64,000 nucleotides of DNA from positions 489,001-553,000 of the forward strand of contig VCAZ01000044.1 of the NCBI GenBank assembly GCA_005784505.1. The letters are read 5' to 3'. Under the pieces are notes generated by a model, which saw only the letters and a list, made by a program, of their open reading frames with translations, was not told where the DNA came from and made no database searches. The stretch is from Bagarius yarrelli (taxonomy: Eukaryota > Chordata > Actinopteri > Siluriformes > Sisoridae). Below, piece after piece: positions 1-10,850 of the stretch (positions are counted from its first letter, which is position 1; each line of letters opens with the position of its first letter). The translations under genes were made by a program, and so were the position numbers.

Positions 1-421
1 TCTTTATGGTCATAATTTGAACGTTACATAAACGTTCCTGCCTTTAAACTTAACAAGAAAAAGAGTCGTTTCCATCCTTGTTTATAATGAAGTGGGGCTA
101 ATAATAAGTCAAATGTTTGTAAAAATAAGAAAAGGGCTTTAGATCCCGAGTGCGAGCACTAAATTGGTAACACTAATGAGCTTCCACTTAACAAAAGTCA
201 ACCCAATGAGAATGGGGGCTCGGGTTTAGGATTAGTTTAATTAAGCTCTTTGTCCTGTTCAGCAAATTGTACACTTTTACCGGCACCAATCCTTTAAAAA
301 AAATGTAAATTTTCAGCTTCAATGATGTGATCTGAAAAGCATTCAGTAAATATAAACACTTGTTAATATAGCTCTTATGATTTTTTTAAACCAGCCTTAT
401 AATACCTGTCATATCTTCCAG
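1..421 (+). other. nfatc2 intron (3' part)
   Basis: AT-rich intronic sequence upstream of the penultimate exon. No ORF or repeat was recognised in it. Confidence 0.6.
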
Positions 422-994
422 TTCCACCAGTAAAGTCTGAGCCACTGGATGAGTATCAGTATGGACAGCTTGCCTGTAGTATCTCCCAGCTTTTAGGAGT
501 TTCTCCACAAACGTCTTATCAACCTGCCCAGCTTGCTACCAGCTGCTGTGCTATTCCATGCCAGGTCCCCCAGAGGACCAGCAGTCCAACATTGTATCCT
601 CCAGTCTCAGAGTACCACCAGCTGCATCAAACTTCAGCCTTCTACCAAAGCCAGATGGCGACCCTCGGCAGCAGTCCTGGCCACTACCAACCCTCTTTCA
701 AACACCCTGCAACTGGAGTGCAGCCTATCTGCCCGGGTCAAGCACCTGCCCCGGGGCCAAATCCAGGCTCCCATCTCAAACTTAGCAGTTACCAGCACAT
801 CACAGCTGGGCACAGCTACCAGGCTGGTGTCTCTGTGTTTCCAAACGTGGATGCAGCCAATCAGAGAAGCTTTGTGCAAAGAGCAGCTTCTCCGGGGCAG
901 AGCTATAACCAGCTGCAGCCTGTGGAGCATCTGAGGACCAGCAGTCCTGTAAGAGTTAAGCGGGAGAACCTGGACCAGGCTTACTTAGATGACG
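422..994 (+). CDS. nfatc2: nfatc2 penultimate coding exon
   Basis: The acceptor is a pyrimidine-rich stretch ending in AG at 420-421, and the donor is G|GTGAGG after 994. The exon enters with two bases of a split valine codon and leaves with one base of another. It encodes 191 residues of a Q/S/P-rich transactivation segment. If the donor were ignored, the frame would run to a stop at about 1050, adding residues that look unlike NFAT. Confidence 0.9.
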
Positions 995-2136
995 GTGAGG
1001 ATGTTATTTTGGTATTTATGGTGGGTTTAGTGGAAAGAAACAGGAGTTAAAGATTATGGGTTTAACTTTCATGATTAAAATTTGTGACTGGTTGTTATGA
1101 GGTACCAAGAAACTATTTTTGTACAAAACCAATAGCTCAATGATTAAAATGTTGCACATCTAATTGGAAGATCTGGGTTTGATTCCCTGCATCACCAAGG
1201 TGCCTCTGCTGGGCCACTGAGCAACCTCAAATTGCTTAGTTGTATAAAAGAGATAAATGTAAGTTGCTCTGGATAAGGACGTCTGGCAAATGCCAGAAAA
1301 AATGTTTTAAGTTAATTAAAAAAAAGCCACAAGTAAAAAACTGCACCATGTTTTTTTTAATCTGCTTCAACCGGTACAGATATTACAATGAAAGTCTATT
1401 TTAATGAAAGGCTTTATTTAGTTCTGTAGTATGTGCAACAGCTTAATGTACATCTGAGTGTTAAACATGGCCTCCGTCAGAGCTTGCACCATTTAGGTCA
1501 GTGCTTTAGAGTTTTTGCTGAATCTAGAGCAGTATTGAGTCCTTCTAGTGTAACAATTAAAGCAGGGATAAAAGAACTATTGATTTTACATAGGAATACA
1601 ATTCAGCTCACTCCCCAGGACAAAAAAAGCATGTTTTTCTTTGTTACACTTGACGTGTAGACAAATTAATAAGATACCCGCGTATATTCGAGTCTTTTAA
1701 AAAGGTTAGGTGAAAAGCTAGAAACAGCATTTGTATAATGAGTGTTTATTTTGTGTATTTGGCATTGTGTGTTAGGCGGAAACACAGATTTGCACTGACT
1801 GTCGTGGGTGTGAAAGCGTCAGCACTTTGATTTTTATTTTAACCCCCGGTGGTTCCTTTTACATCCAGCCCTTGTGCTAAATTTAGACTGAAGAGGTAGA
1901 ATCTTTCCAAATTTAGCCCACTAACATCTCTGTTCAGCAAAACACAAAGCCTCAGGGTGAAAACCATGACTCTGACTCCTTGTTGCCCCCTGCTGGACGA
2001 TTGTTTTCGGTGTATTAAAGCAAAGGCATAAAGCAAGAATTGCATTCAGACATTTACGTCTTCTCTCTCTCTCTCTTATGTTTTCTCAGTGAATGAAGTA
2101 ATCAGAAATGATCTTGTTCATCCCAGTAATGACTAG
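422..2136 (+). CDS. nfatc2: NFATC2, C-terminal end (partial gene, two exons)
   Basis: This is the 3' end of a nuclear factor of activated T cells, a calcineurin-dependent transcription factor that moves to the nucleus on calcium signalling. Only the C-terminal transactivation region lies here (206 residues); the Rel DNA-binding domain lies upstream of the window. Exon 422-994 joins exon 2090-2136 in frame through a split GTG codon. The exon opens with VPPVKSEPLDEY, matching VPAVKTEPMDEY of mammalian NFATC2. Near its end, VKRENLDQAYLDD matches the IKQEQNLDQTYLDD region, and the terminal exon VNEVIRND resembles the VNEIIRK tail of the NFATC2 isoform that lacks ELIDTHLSW. Both VKSE and VKRE fit the SUMO consensus at the places where mammalian NFATC2 is modified. 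The part between is rich in Q, S and P and poorly conserved, as is usual. Family assignment is firm; which teleost paralogue (a or b) cannot be decided here. Confidence 0.9.
1129..1296 (+). repeat. tRNA-derived fish SINE (family A)
   Basis: Located in the last nfatc2 intron. It has the family head (CTAATTGGAAGATCTGGGTT, like a tRNA B-box region), the stretch CTGGGCCACTGAGCAA, and the tail GTAAGTTGCTCTGGATAAGG. Diverged, so an old copy. Confidence 0.8.
2090..2136 (+). CDS. nfatc2: nfatc2 terminal coding exon
   Basis: The acceptor is a CT-rich tract ending in TTTTCTCAG at 2081-2089. The exon completes the split codon and encodes VNEVIRNDLVHPSND followed by TAG at 2134-2136. The VNE-I/V-IR core matches the alternative C-terminus of mammalian NFATC2; the last residues diverge. 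Confidence 0.88.
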
Positions 2137-3150
2137 ATCTGAAGATCAGCAAGAGGTTTTTAAACTGGCAGCTATCCCTTCTGGACAATCTATCAGCCGT
2201 GAAATCTACACCAATCTTTATGTCATATCATGATGTTAGAGAGGTGGTGATAATTGTTACTGAGAAAATGTAATGTTATAACTGATCGGTGTATATGTGA
2301 TTATTATCATTTTCCTCCACTGTATTAACTATTCCTATAGCTGCTGGCACCTTATTCGAGACAGTGGTGTAAAACAGCACCCTTCGTTATTCTCAGGTGT
2401 GCTTTACACTGTTGGTATTGAAAGTATAAGGTACACGCACTATAATACTAATGCTAGCTATTAATCAGGGTCAGATGCTCTCTGTGTAATTTCCTGTTGA
2501 TTGTATGTCATGTACACTATATGGCCAAAATACTGCAGACAGCTTACCTGCACTCCCGTAGCTGATTTGCCAAAAATTTTGGAAGCTCATAATCGTCTAT
2601 GGTGTCTCTATATACTGTAGCATACGGTCTTGCCTTTACTGGAACTGAGGCCCAATTCATTTTATGACAATGCTTCCGAGCCGCATAAACACATGTTGTT
2701 ATGGTTAAAGTAACACAGACAGTGTCTGACTTTAAGACTATTGTAGCTAAATAAGCAAATTTGTGTGGAGGTTATTATAGGAGTAAGGGTAAGACTACAT
2801 CTGAAAAATGATGTTTAAAATACACATGGATATGATGATCAGGTTTCCCGATGCTTTTGTCCATATAGGGTGTGTGTGAAATACAGAATCAACGAATAGA
2901 TAGATATGCTTTACTATGCTAGTTAAATATTATAAACTATAACAGAAATTCTGTTAAACAGCAGTTTTTATAACAAGACATTTTTTTAGCAGTTTTTATA
3001 TTGAATTTATTCAGTTTTGATGGATGTAAGATAAAGTACAGTTAGATTTTTACATGAATATCTTATTCCACAAATATTTTATAGCCCATTATATGAATGT
3101 GTGTATGTATGTTTGTACACTGAAAACAAATAAAATTGATGATCTATAAA
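2137..3150 (+). other. nfatc2: nfatc2 3'UTR (probable extent)
   Basis: This AT-rich sequence follows the stop codon. AATAAA signals lie at 3129-3134 and in the ACAATAAATG near 3222, so cleavage may fall near 3150 or 3240. The part 2137-2389 occurs again at about 3760-3997. Part of a Tc1-type MITE (from about 2513) lies inside. The end point is inferred. Confidence 0.5.
2513..2690 (+). mobile_element. Tc1-type MITE fragment (5' part)
   Basis: Begins TACACTATATGGCCAAAA, the terminal sequence of a common fish non-autonomous Tc1/mariner family. It continues with the family's internal motif (AATCGTCTATGGTGTCTCTA, then TTTACTGGAACTGAGGCCCA). The 3' terminus is missing. Confidence 0.7.
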
Positions 3151-3359
3151 TACAAATCTGATCATTAATACAAGTGAAGTGTATGTCCAAATTGTTATCT
3201 CCAAAGTAGAACATCCCTTACAATAAATGCCCATTAGAAAACCTGCACGATTCTACTATAGTGAGGTTAAGTTTCAGGACACATTCTACATTCACACTGC
3301 AGATACTCATGACAGTGTGAACAGCAGAAACCGCATGGAATCTGATCAGTTCAATGCCA

Positions 3360-3491
3360 ACTTGCTTTAAAACACCTACCTGTAAGTTTCAAGTATATCT
3401 AGCAAGATCTTGATTAGTTGCTTCGGGTTTGTTTGATTAGGACTGCAGGACACCGGCCCTCCAGGACCGAGTTTGGACACCCCTGGGCATC
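3360..3491 (+). mobile_element. MITE fragment (CTCCAGGACCGAGTTTGG family)
   Basis: 3' half of an element ending GGCCCTCCAGGACCGAGTTT, the same end as the more complete copy at 31268-31507. The 5' terminus is absent. Confidence 0.6.
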
Positions 3492-3736
3492 CAGGATTTA
3501 CTAAAATATAAATGAATACACAAAAGAGGTTTAACTTGTCTGAAAGCATCAAAAACACCTTCCTCACCTAATCCCCATTTTACATGAACTCATCAGCTGA
3601 ATTAAAAAAAATTAAGTTAAATTGAATTAAGTCTTTTTTACAGGACGTCTCAGTGGTTTAAATAGCACTCTCTTGGTTTTATTTTGTTAAAGCTCATTCA
3701 GATACTTTACTCATACAAAGAAACGCCATTGAGAAG

Positions 3737-3997
3737 TTGTTCATCCCAGTAATGACTAGATCTGAAGATCATCAGGAGGCAGCTATCCCTACTGGACAAC
3801 CTATCAGCCGTGAGATCTACACCAATCTTTATGTCATATCATGATGTTAGAGAGGTGGTGATAATTGTTACTGTAATGGAATGTTATAACTGATCGGTGT
3901 ATATGTGATTGTTATCATTTTCCTCCACTGTATTAACTATTCCTATAGCTGCTGGCACCTTATTCGAGACAGTGGTGTAAAACAGCACCCTTCGTTA
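3737..3997 (+). pseudogene. Duplicated nfatc2 terminal exon tail and 3'UTR
   Basis: A second copy of 2114-2389, covering the codons for LVHPSND, the TAG stop and about 250 bases of 3'UTR. Fewer than about ten substitutions were seen by eye, plus a roughly 14-base deletion after the stop and a small indel near 3875. It lacks the splice acceptor and the VNEVIR codons, so it cannot serve as an exon in the same way. An 18-base direct repeat, GTTAAAGCTCATTCAGAT, flanks it at 3686-3703 and 3994-4011. Confidence 0.9.
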
Positions 3998-4045
3998 AAG
4001 CTCATTCAGATGGCCAATGTTTAACTTGTTGATTATGTATAGATC

Positions 4046-4722
4046 AGGGGTTAGCAACCTTTAACACTCAAAGGGCCATTTGGGTCAATTAACCAGAGAA
4101 AATAGAATATATAATTTTACAATTTTTTTAACTATATACTACGTATAAAAAACTAGGGTTATTTTCCAAATGGATGAACTACTACAGTGAAAACAACATT
4201 TTATGTCTGCATGCATTCAAAGAGATTTTAAACTCTGCAAAACGGTGGGATAAAGTATATTTTTTAAGAATCATTCTTGTATTTTATTAATTCACCTGCA
4301 GCAAACCAAAAGTGCAAACCAAAATTTAGTCCGCTTCTTTTTATCGTGCCCACCGGAGTGCACAGGCAGCTGTCAACCTAAATGTTAAATGGAATATTTC
4401 ATTAAAAAAAATTATTCATTTGCAAAATCATAGCCAATTAAAATATTTATTTTATGTGATTTTTGCTCCTGAACCCCATCGCACAAGGTCAGGAAATCCA
4501 TGTTTCGCATATCAGGGGATGTGACACATATTTTAAACAACAACAAAAAAAATAAAACACATTTTATTTTTATGTAACAAGATCACCATAGTCTTCAAAT
4601 TCAAAATGATAAAAATAAAATACATTTAGATTAGGTACTCATTATTTATTTTCATTATTCTTCCAAAGCCACAGAGAGCGGCAGCTGTAGGATAAAAGAG
4701 CCACATACGGTATAGATCCAAT
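4046..4722 (+). mobile_element. hAT-like non-autonomous element, probable
   Basis: Starts CAGGGGTTAGCAACCTTTAA followed by ACTCAAAGGGCCATTTGG, and ends in a stretch with CACAGAGAGCGGCAGCTGTA and AAAGAGCCACATACGG. These match the ends of a widespread vertebrate element that begins at a 'rejected' GGGTCAGCAACC-type terminus. The interior is AT-rich and non-coding. The class is from memory of the end sequences. Confidence 0.55.
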
Positions 4723-5064
4723 ATAGATCTAATGCACTTCCCTTTTTAACTAAGCAAATAATCTAGTAAGTAAATCCCCATCTTGGCTTTAAGACAACCA
4801 GTGGACAGTGTGGTAAGCCACAGGCAGAGGAGAGGAGATACATTTCTTCCAGCTATCGTGTGGTTTGTTCCTGAACTTTCCACATAAATAAAACAACTCT
4901 GATTCGAGATTGTATGAAAGTGTCCACAGTGTAGAAATCCCACAGCCCTGTTAAGTTTTACACTGATCAGACTGCAGACATGTGATTTAGACAATCCAGT
5001 TTATTACACAGATACGACTTACAAAAATTTGTAATTGAAAAAACTTTTAATACAAAGGAAATGT

Positions 5065-5252
5065 TTTATTTTTCTAGGCTTATGACAGTAACCCAGTGCA
5101 GCAGTGAGCTGTAGTGTCAATGCCATCACGCATCTAGATTAACTGCAGTAACGAAAACTGTAAGCAGTTGCAGGATGGCTTTAGTGTTTCGTTTTCAGGT
5201 TCTGTGATGATTGAGCTTCCTTAGACTTGCCTCCATGTTCATTTGCAGACTT
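5065..5252 (-). other. manbal: manbal 3'UTR with poly(A) signal
   Basis: On the minus strand AATAAA occurs at 5065-5070, about 185 bases after the stop. Cleavage would fall near 5045, leaving about 1.9 kb between the manbal and nfatc2 3' ends. Confidence 0.6.
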
Positions 5253-5366
5253 TTATCTTTTTTTCTTGCTCTCCTTTTTAAGTTTCTGTCGGATTTGCTG
5301 TGCAGGTGCTTTGGGCTTTCTGGTTGGTTCCGAGGTTTTCGGTTCAGCTGGTTCGGAAATCTCTTC
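5253..5366 (-). CDS. manbal: manbal coding exon 2
   Basis: The acceptor TTTGTTTACAG precedes GAAGAG. Encodes residues 51-87, from EEISEPAEPK to KKESKKKR, then TAA at 5253-5255. The lysine-rich tail matches the KKETKKKR end of mammalian MANBAL. Confidence 0.9.
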   Translation of the reverse strand, partial: EEISEPAEPKTSEPTRKPKAPAQQIRQKLKKESKKKR

Positions 5367-8149
5367 CTGTAAACAAATGGAGACTGTTTTAGTGCAAAAT
5401 CAGACTGGCCTAGATTTATCTAGTTAAATGTTACTGCACTACTAATAGGCAAGTGAACTAATACCTTATTCCGATTAAACAGATACATATAGTAGATGCA
5501 CTATACAATGATTGAAGATAGGATACTAGTTTGTTCATATTTGGGAACCAATAACAAATTTTATACAAAAAAATATTACAGGTCACTGAAAAGATTTAAA
5601 AAAAGTTATGAAATTGAGGATCTCTCGTTATGCTTTCTCAGTACTTCAGTGCGGGAGCACTAGTAGAAAAATGTATTTAACAAAGGTTTGTGCCACTAGT
5701 ACTGCCAAACTGAAGATTTTGCAGCTGAATTTAGGCTGCGTTTACAATTTTGTGACTAGATCCGATTTTTTTGACAACCCTCTTACATCATCTTTTAAAA
5801 CTGACCTGAATCTGATATCTGCATTTACACTATACACGGCAAAACAACCCAAGGAAGATGTACTGACCGTACATTGTTAAGGGCAGTAACAATGGGATAT
5901 ATAAATGCACACTGGAGACAAAATAAAATCGGAATTCTGTCAGTTGATATGTGCGGTGTAAATGCGACCTTAGACCCAATAGTGAAGGTAAAGGTTCTCT
6001 ATCTTAGTTGCTACTAGGATGTAAACCCGGATTCAATCCAATCCACCAATCACTGATGAGTGTTTTTTTCGTTATGAATAAATCACTGATCAGAGATCAT
6101 TACCTGCAATGAAACTTTCCACTTGGAACCATGTATAGTTACTAAAATTAACTTAATCCTATTACACTATAATTTAATTTTAACCTTATTGTCTAATGTC
6201 TTAGAAAAAATATTTCCAATCTTCTGTTTTAATCTGCTGATGATATAAAGTATTTTAATACTTAGTGACCATCAATTAATAATTTTGTACTGTTAAAAAT
6301 GTATGAATATTCTGCTCAATGCCAAGTGTAAGTGAAATTCTGTGTATGTGCTGTGATAACACAGAGAGTGTTTTTCCAAGCTGTTGAAAGCACACTTATA
6401 TTTTTCCCTTCCTGTTCCAGCAAGATGATGTCCCTGTGCACAAATCTCCTGAGCTCTATGAAGACATTGTGTGTTATGGTTTACAGTGGACGTGATTTTG
6501 TCAAATAGAATGTGATGCTGGATTACCATCCTTTATTGATACTGAATCAACATCCCAATAAAGCAATCAATCATCTGATGTCATCAGTGTGTGCCGACCA
6601 AACCCGCCTCAATACATTTTTGAATCATTCCCTTTTTTAGTCTACAAACAAACGGATCAATTTAAGGAATTGAGTAAATGCTGAATATTTTGTTGGCTGT
6701 GTCATATTTTTAATAACTAAATAATTAAAAAAAAAATCATTAAATGATATCGATGAATTTACTTTTTATTCTTGTATGCACACCTGAATACATTTTACTG
6801 CATACACACATCTATTTTTGGTCACGAAGGTGAGGGAAATGTTCACACATTAGCGAGACTGCACATACCTGTTGTATGCAGCTGTTCAGTAGATTATGTA
6901 ATGTATTCCATACACTATATTGCCAAAAGTTAATGGTCATCTGAGCATCACAAACAAATGTGATTTTTTAAAAACATAATATTCCAGATTTTTTCCCATT
7001 TTGCTATTCGAATAAGCTCCATTTTTCTAGTAAGACTTTACTATAAAGTCGTCTTATATTAGTGAGTCCAGTAGACACTAATATCAGATAAGGAGATCTG
7101 GAGCGCAGTCGGCATTTTAGTTCATCCCAAAGGTGTTCGGTGGTGTTTAAGTCAGGGATTTGTGCCCAACACTCGTGTTTTATTGACTCGTATAATAATG
7201 GAGTTCAGGGGTTTTGTGCACAGGGGTATTGTCATGCTGAACAGTGTTTGAGTCTTTTAGTTCCAGTGAAGAAAAAAATGTAACAACATACTCCAGTATT
7301 CTAGACCGCTGTGTGCATCCAAATCTGTAGCAACAATTTGGAATGGAACCCCATATGGATCTAATCGGTCAAGTGACCACAAACGTTTGGCAATATAGTG
7401 TAAGTCATTTAAATATTTTATATCAAATATATTAAATTAAATATTTAATATAGTGTATGTCAATAATAATATTTGATTAAACATTTTTTTAAATATTACA
7501 TTTTGGTTCACAAGCAGGGAAAGTTGGCACATACTGATGACATCAGATGGTTATGATTGAAATGTTGATCCAGGATCACTGTTGGGCCCCTGAGCAAGGC
7601 CCTTAACCCCTAATGGCTCAGTTGTATAAATGAGATAAATGTAAGTCGCTCTGGATAAGGACATCTGCCAAATGCTGTAAATGTAAATATCAATCCAGAA
7701 TCACATCCTACTTGGCAAAATCACGTCCATTTTGGTTTATGTATAAGATCTCTAGTGCTCTTGACCCCACTAAATAACCTCTTCACCCAATATTACTGCC
7801 TGAACATACTAATACGATCAGAAAATGAGCAAATCTTCACTCCCAAATCTAGTGGCCTGCAGTGTGGAGAGGTTTTTGCAATAGGAGATCGGGAAAAGGG
7901 TATTAAAAGTAAACCACATGGATGTGCTGGTCAGTTGTCCTGTTTATAGCATTACACAGTCAGAGATCATTCTGCACACTCAGTCTGTAGGTGTTATACC
8001 TGTTCGTGGCTCTTAGAGGTTGGGATGATTATAGCTAAAATGCAGACGAGTTGGAAAATTGCTCCGAGAAAAAGGCCATAGCGTAAAACACTCTCGAAAA
8101 ATGTGGGCTCAGGAACCTCTGGCGGTGAAAGATCCAAATCCCCAGACAT
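5253..8149 (-). CDS. manbal: MANBAL, small single-pass membrane protein
   Basis: Complete gene of two coding exons, 8000-8149 and 5253-5366, giving 87 residues (human MANBAL has 85). The N-terminal part MSGDLDLSPPEVPEP is nearly the human sequence. Next comes LRYGLFLGAIFQLVCILAII (residues 22-41), a single hydrophobic membrane segment, then PTSKSHE. The C-terminal exon carries SEPTRKPKAP and a lysine-rich end, KKESKKKR, which would face the cytosol as a possible ER-retention-like or basic anchor (inference). Function is unknown; the name comes from its position beside a mannosidase gene, not from activity. The start is the ATG at 8147-8149, because an upstream in-frame ATG would add residues not found in the family and lies across the splice acceptor. 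It is transcribed toward nfatc2. Confidence 0.93.
5729..5973 (+). mobile_element. MITE with short terminal inverted repeats (manbal intron)
   Basis: The ends TTAGGCTGCGTTTACAA and GTGTAAATGCGACCTTAG are imperfect inverted repeats. The interior is non-coding. This is a short non-autonomous DNA element in the manbal intron; strand is arbitrary. Confidence 0.6.
6400..6500 (+). mobile_element. Tc1-type MITE internal fragment
   Basis: Resembles the internal family stretch GATGTCCCTGTGCACAAA followed by GAGCTCTATGAAGACATTGT. Both termini are missing. Confidence 0.5.
6911..7403 (+). mobile_element. Tc1/mariner-type MITE, full length
   Basis: Terminal inverted repeats TACACTATATTGCCAAAAGT and ACGTTTGGCAATATAGTGTA flank about 490 bases with no transposase. 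The ends begin and finish with TA, as expected for Tc1/mariner insertion. Internal motifs shared with other fish copies include TTCATCCCAAAGGTGTTCGG and GGTCAAGTGACCACAAACG. It lies in the manbal intron. Confidence 0.85.
7571..7689 (+). repeat. SINE family A, 5'-truncated
   Basis: Contains GGGCCCCTGAGCAAGGCCCT and the tail GTAAGTCGCTCTGGATAAGG then TGCTGTAAATGTAAAT. The tRNA-like head is missing. Confidence 0.8.
8000..8149 (-). CDS. manbal: manbal coding exon 1
   Basis: Encodes residues 1-50, ending KSHEQ, then a GTATAAC donor (phase 0). The 5' end of this exon is at 8158, where an acceptor CGCTCAG precedes nine untranslated bases before the ATG. Confidence 0.93.
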
Positions 8150-8290
8150 GATCTTTATCTGAGCGTAAACAAACATTACAACCATTACGTACAGACATTA
8201 ATCCACAGCACATCGACTAGACAACCTTATAAAAAAAAACCCTAATATTAACGTCAAAAGCATCAAATAACAATTAATATTATTACTTAC

Positions 8291-8340
8291 TTTTTGTAGA
8301 AAAGAACGCAGTGTTTATGGTTTCTAACATCCGGTGTAGC
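8291..8340 (-). other. manbal: manbal 5'UTR exon, probable
   Basis: A strong donor (AAAAA|GTAAGTAAT) ends this stretch at 8291, and it joins to the acceptor at 8158. The upstream limit is a guess. A CCGGATGT (ETS-type) core lies at about 8328-8335, near the likely start site. Confidence 0.55.
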
Positions 8341-8400
8341 GAAAAGTGCACTTTCTGTCAAACACGCATGCGCACAAACGTGAGCATGCGCATTGATAGA
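8328..8400 (-). promoter_or_regulatory. manbal promoter with two NRF1-like sites
   Basis: GCATGCGC occurs twice, at 8366-8373 and 8384-8391, 18 bases apart, in contexts close to the NRF1 consensus. Together with an ETS-type core they sit directly upstream of the 5'UTR exon. No TATA box was seen. This is typical of a housekeeping promoter (inference). Confidence 0.6.
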
Positions 8401-10850
8401 CCTAGAACTGATTCTGAAAATATTTGACAAGATTTTTCTTTTGGCTTCAGTTCATCCGTAATCGTTTTTGTGCAGTTATTTTATTAGGAATCTTATTTTG
8501 ATTTTGCTTTGCTATCCGGTTAATAATAATAATCGGTAATAGTAGCAGCAGCAGTGCAGTGAAGAAGCTGTATATTACGGTATGCGAGTCGACTCTTTTA
8601 CAAACGACACTTTACTGAACCGAACACAAAACAGGACCAGTCATTGATAATCAGAATACTAAATTAATAATAATAAAGATGTATAAATCTGAAGACTGGA
8701 AAAAAAGTAGCATTATCTTTAATGTATTTTACTAAAGCGGCTTAAAGTAAAACTACACTAAAGCTGTATTCACGATTTAATGGATAATATAAAACAACTA
8801 AAAGTAACCACACGGCAGTATTTTTAACCACCTGACAAGAGCAACTGACACCAACGTACTACGTAAATTTAAGAAGTTTAATTTGACTTAAATTTTTGTC
8901 AACATCTTTATTTCAAAGCCTTTTTTCTGTTTACTCTTGCTCTGTAGTCGCACGTAGAAGCGTTTGCACAACCAAAGTAACACATGTCCCCCTAGTGTAC
9001 AGGAGCGTCAGTGCACTCTGGTGTCTATACTGTATGCTTTAATTAGTAAGGCTAGTTTGTAGGCTAATTAGGCTAGTGGTAACATAAAATAATATAATTG
9101 TCTATTGATTTATTTACAAAATAAGTTAAAGTGCAGTGTATTTATGTATCAATTGTAATTATAACAAAATTAATTGCAGTTAATTTAATATCTATAACAA
9201 TGTATATACCAATGGGGGGCGGTGCATTTTGTGCCTGGGCCTTCAGTGGGGATTTAGCCAGCTTATTACCACCACTATCACGTCACAATTATAGAAACAT
9301 TAATACTATAGAAAATCGCAATATAACATGGCGTGGCATTACACAGAGACCTTTCGCGTATTGAAGATAAAAAACATTTTTATTAAAGCAAGAAACCCTG
9401 TTAAGACCCCAAACCTCTACACTACAACCGCAACTGTACCACATACATCATCTGGAGCAGCTCAGAATCAATATTTACCTTACTATAACGTCATAAAAAT
9501 AAACAATTTAAATAAAATACATCATACATTCAAGAGTGTTAAACCTTATTTTTTATATTGATATTCTATTTATATTTTATATATATATATTTTTTTACTG
9601 TTTTCATTTTGGTTTTGCTTTATTTCATTACATGTATTGAATTTGGAACAAACAAATGTTAATGTTGCACCTGATTTACATTTCATTTTTATTTCGGCAC
9701 TAGTCACTGGTTAGTTAGGCCATTAAGTGTGCTGTATAAAATGTTGATTTTGTATAAAAAATATGTCTTTGTGTGTTTTTTGTGTATAAAAGACAGCATT
9801 TCTGGATACAAAGTATAAAACTTACTGTCTAAATGATACCTATATGTGCACAACTATTTATGATAAGCTGTAATATAAATATAAATATAACAATTGTTTA
9901 TTCATTTGTCTTTCTCTAATATGACTTCTAGCTTCCCCGGAGACCTGCAGGAATATTACTTGTACTGCTACATTAATGTCCTGACAGAAAATCAACCACT
10001 GTATTAGGTTTTTAGTTTAGAGTCTTGTAAGTTGCTGAAGTGTAATATTTTGTAGAATGCAGATTGATGTAATACATCACAGAATAAAGACAGAATTTTG
10101 TAAAGGCCAGACAGGTGCATTTATTGACAACAGGGGCGCCACTAGAAATTTTGGGCTCTATAAAAAATATGTGGTTAGGGTCTCCTACTATACCCATTTC
10201 ACACTGTTACCACTAATAAAACCAATCAAAACTGTCCTAACTTCCCTCTCCCTTCAGCCACAGCCCTGATTGACCACCGATGCAAATAGTAAAGAGTAGT
10301 AAGAGCAGACTTATGCAGGTTACCGAAAACCAGGGACGCAGGAGTGTAAGAGAATCAGCAGCGTAGGAGAAGCAGAACATAGCCAGGAGCTGATATACTC
10401 AGATTAATAAGAAGATGCAGAAGTAAGACAGGCAGGCACTTGGGGAGGAAAGGCACACTGGAGCTTGTGTGCTCATAAAGTGTAAGCCCATGTGTTGCAT
10501 CATTGAGACCAGACAGTGACTGAGTAGTGATGTGCACTTAAATAGAGGAGTGTGTTTGAGTGGGGAAGAAGCTGCAGGTATGACTAATTAATACTCAAGA
10601 GATTAAGTGAGTTGAGTCGTGGAGGAATCTGGTGTGAGCTGCTTTGTGGAGGAGCTTGGTGTGACCGTGAACTGTATATTTATTTTCATTATATTTGATT
10701 TTACTTACATTACCTTGATCATGGTTTCTCTCTTGGGCGTTCTCTCACTCTCTCTATCTGTATATATGTGACAAATTAAAAAAAACTTAAATATGTAATA
10801 AGATACAATTTAGATGTATTAATAAAAGCTACATTTTGGCTATATATACA
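8400..10850. other. Intergenic, AT-rich, repeat remnants
   Basis: No gene is supported here. Stretches near 9211-9260 (GGGGGGCGGTGCATTTTG...) and 10131-10175 (GGGGCGCCACTAGAAATTTT) resemble fish repeats but were not placed in a family. The short open frames lack any recognisable domain. Confidence 0.4.

Noticed and set aside
592..1050. Plus-strand ORF running past the nfatc2 donor to a stop at 1050
   Set aside because: A strong donor at 995 and an in-frame terminal exon at 2090 with NFATC2-like residues show that the extension is intron.
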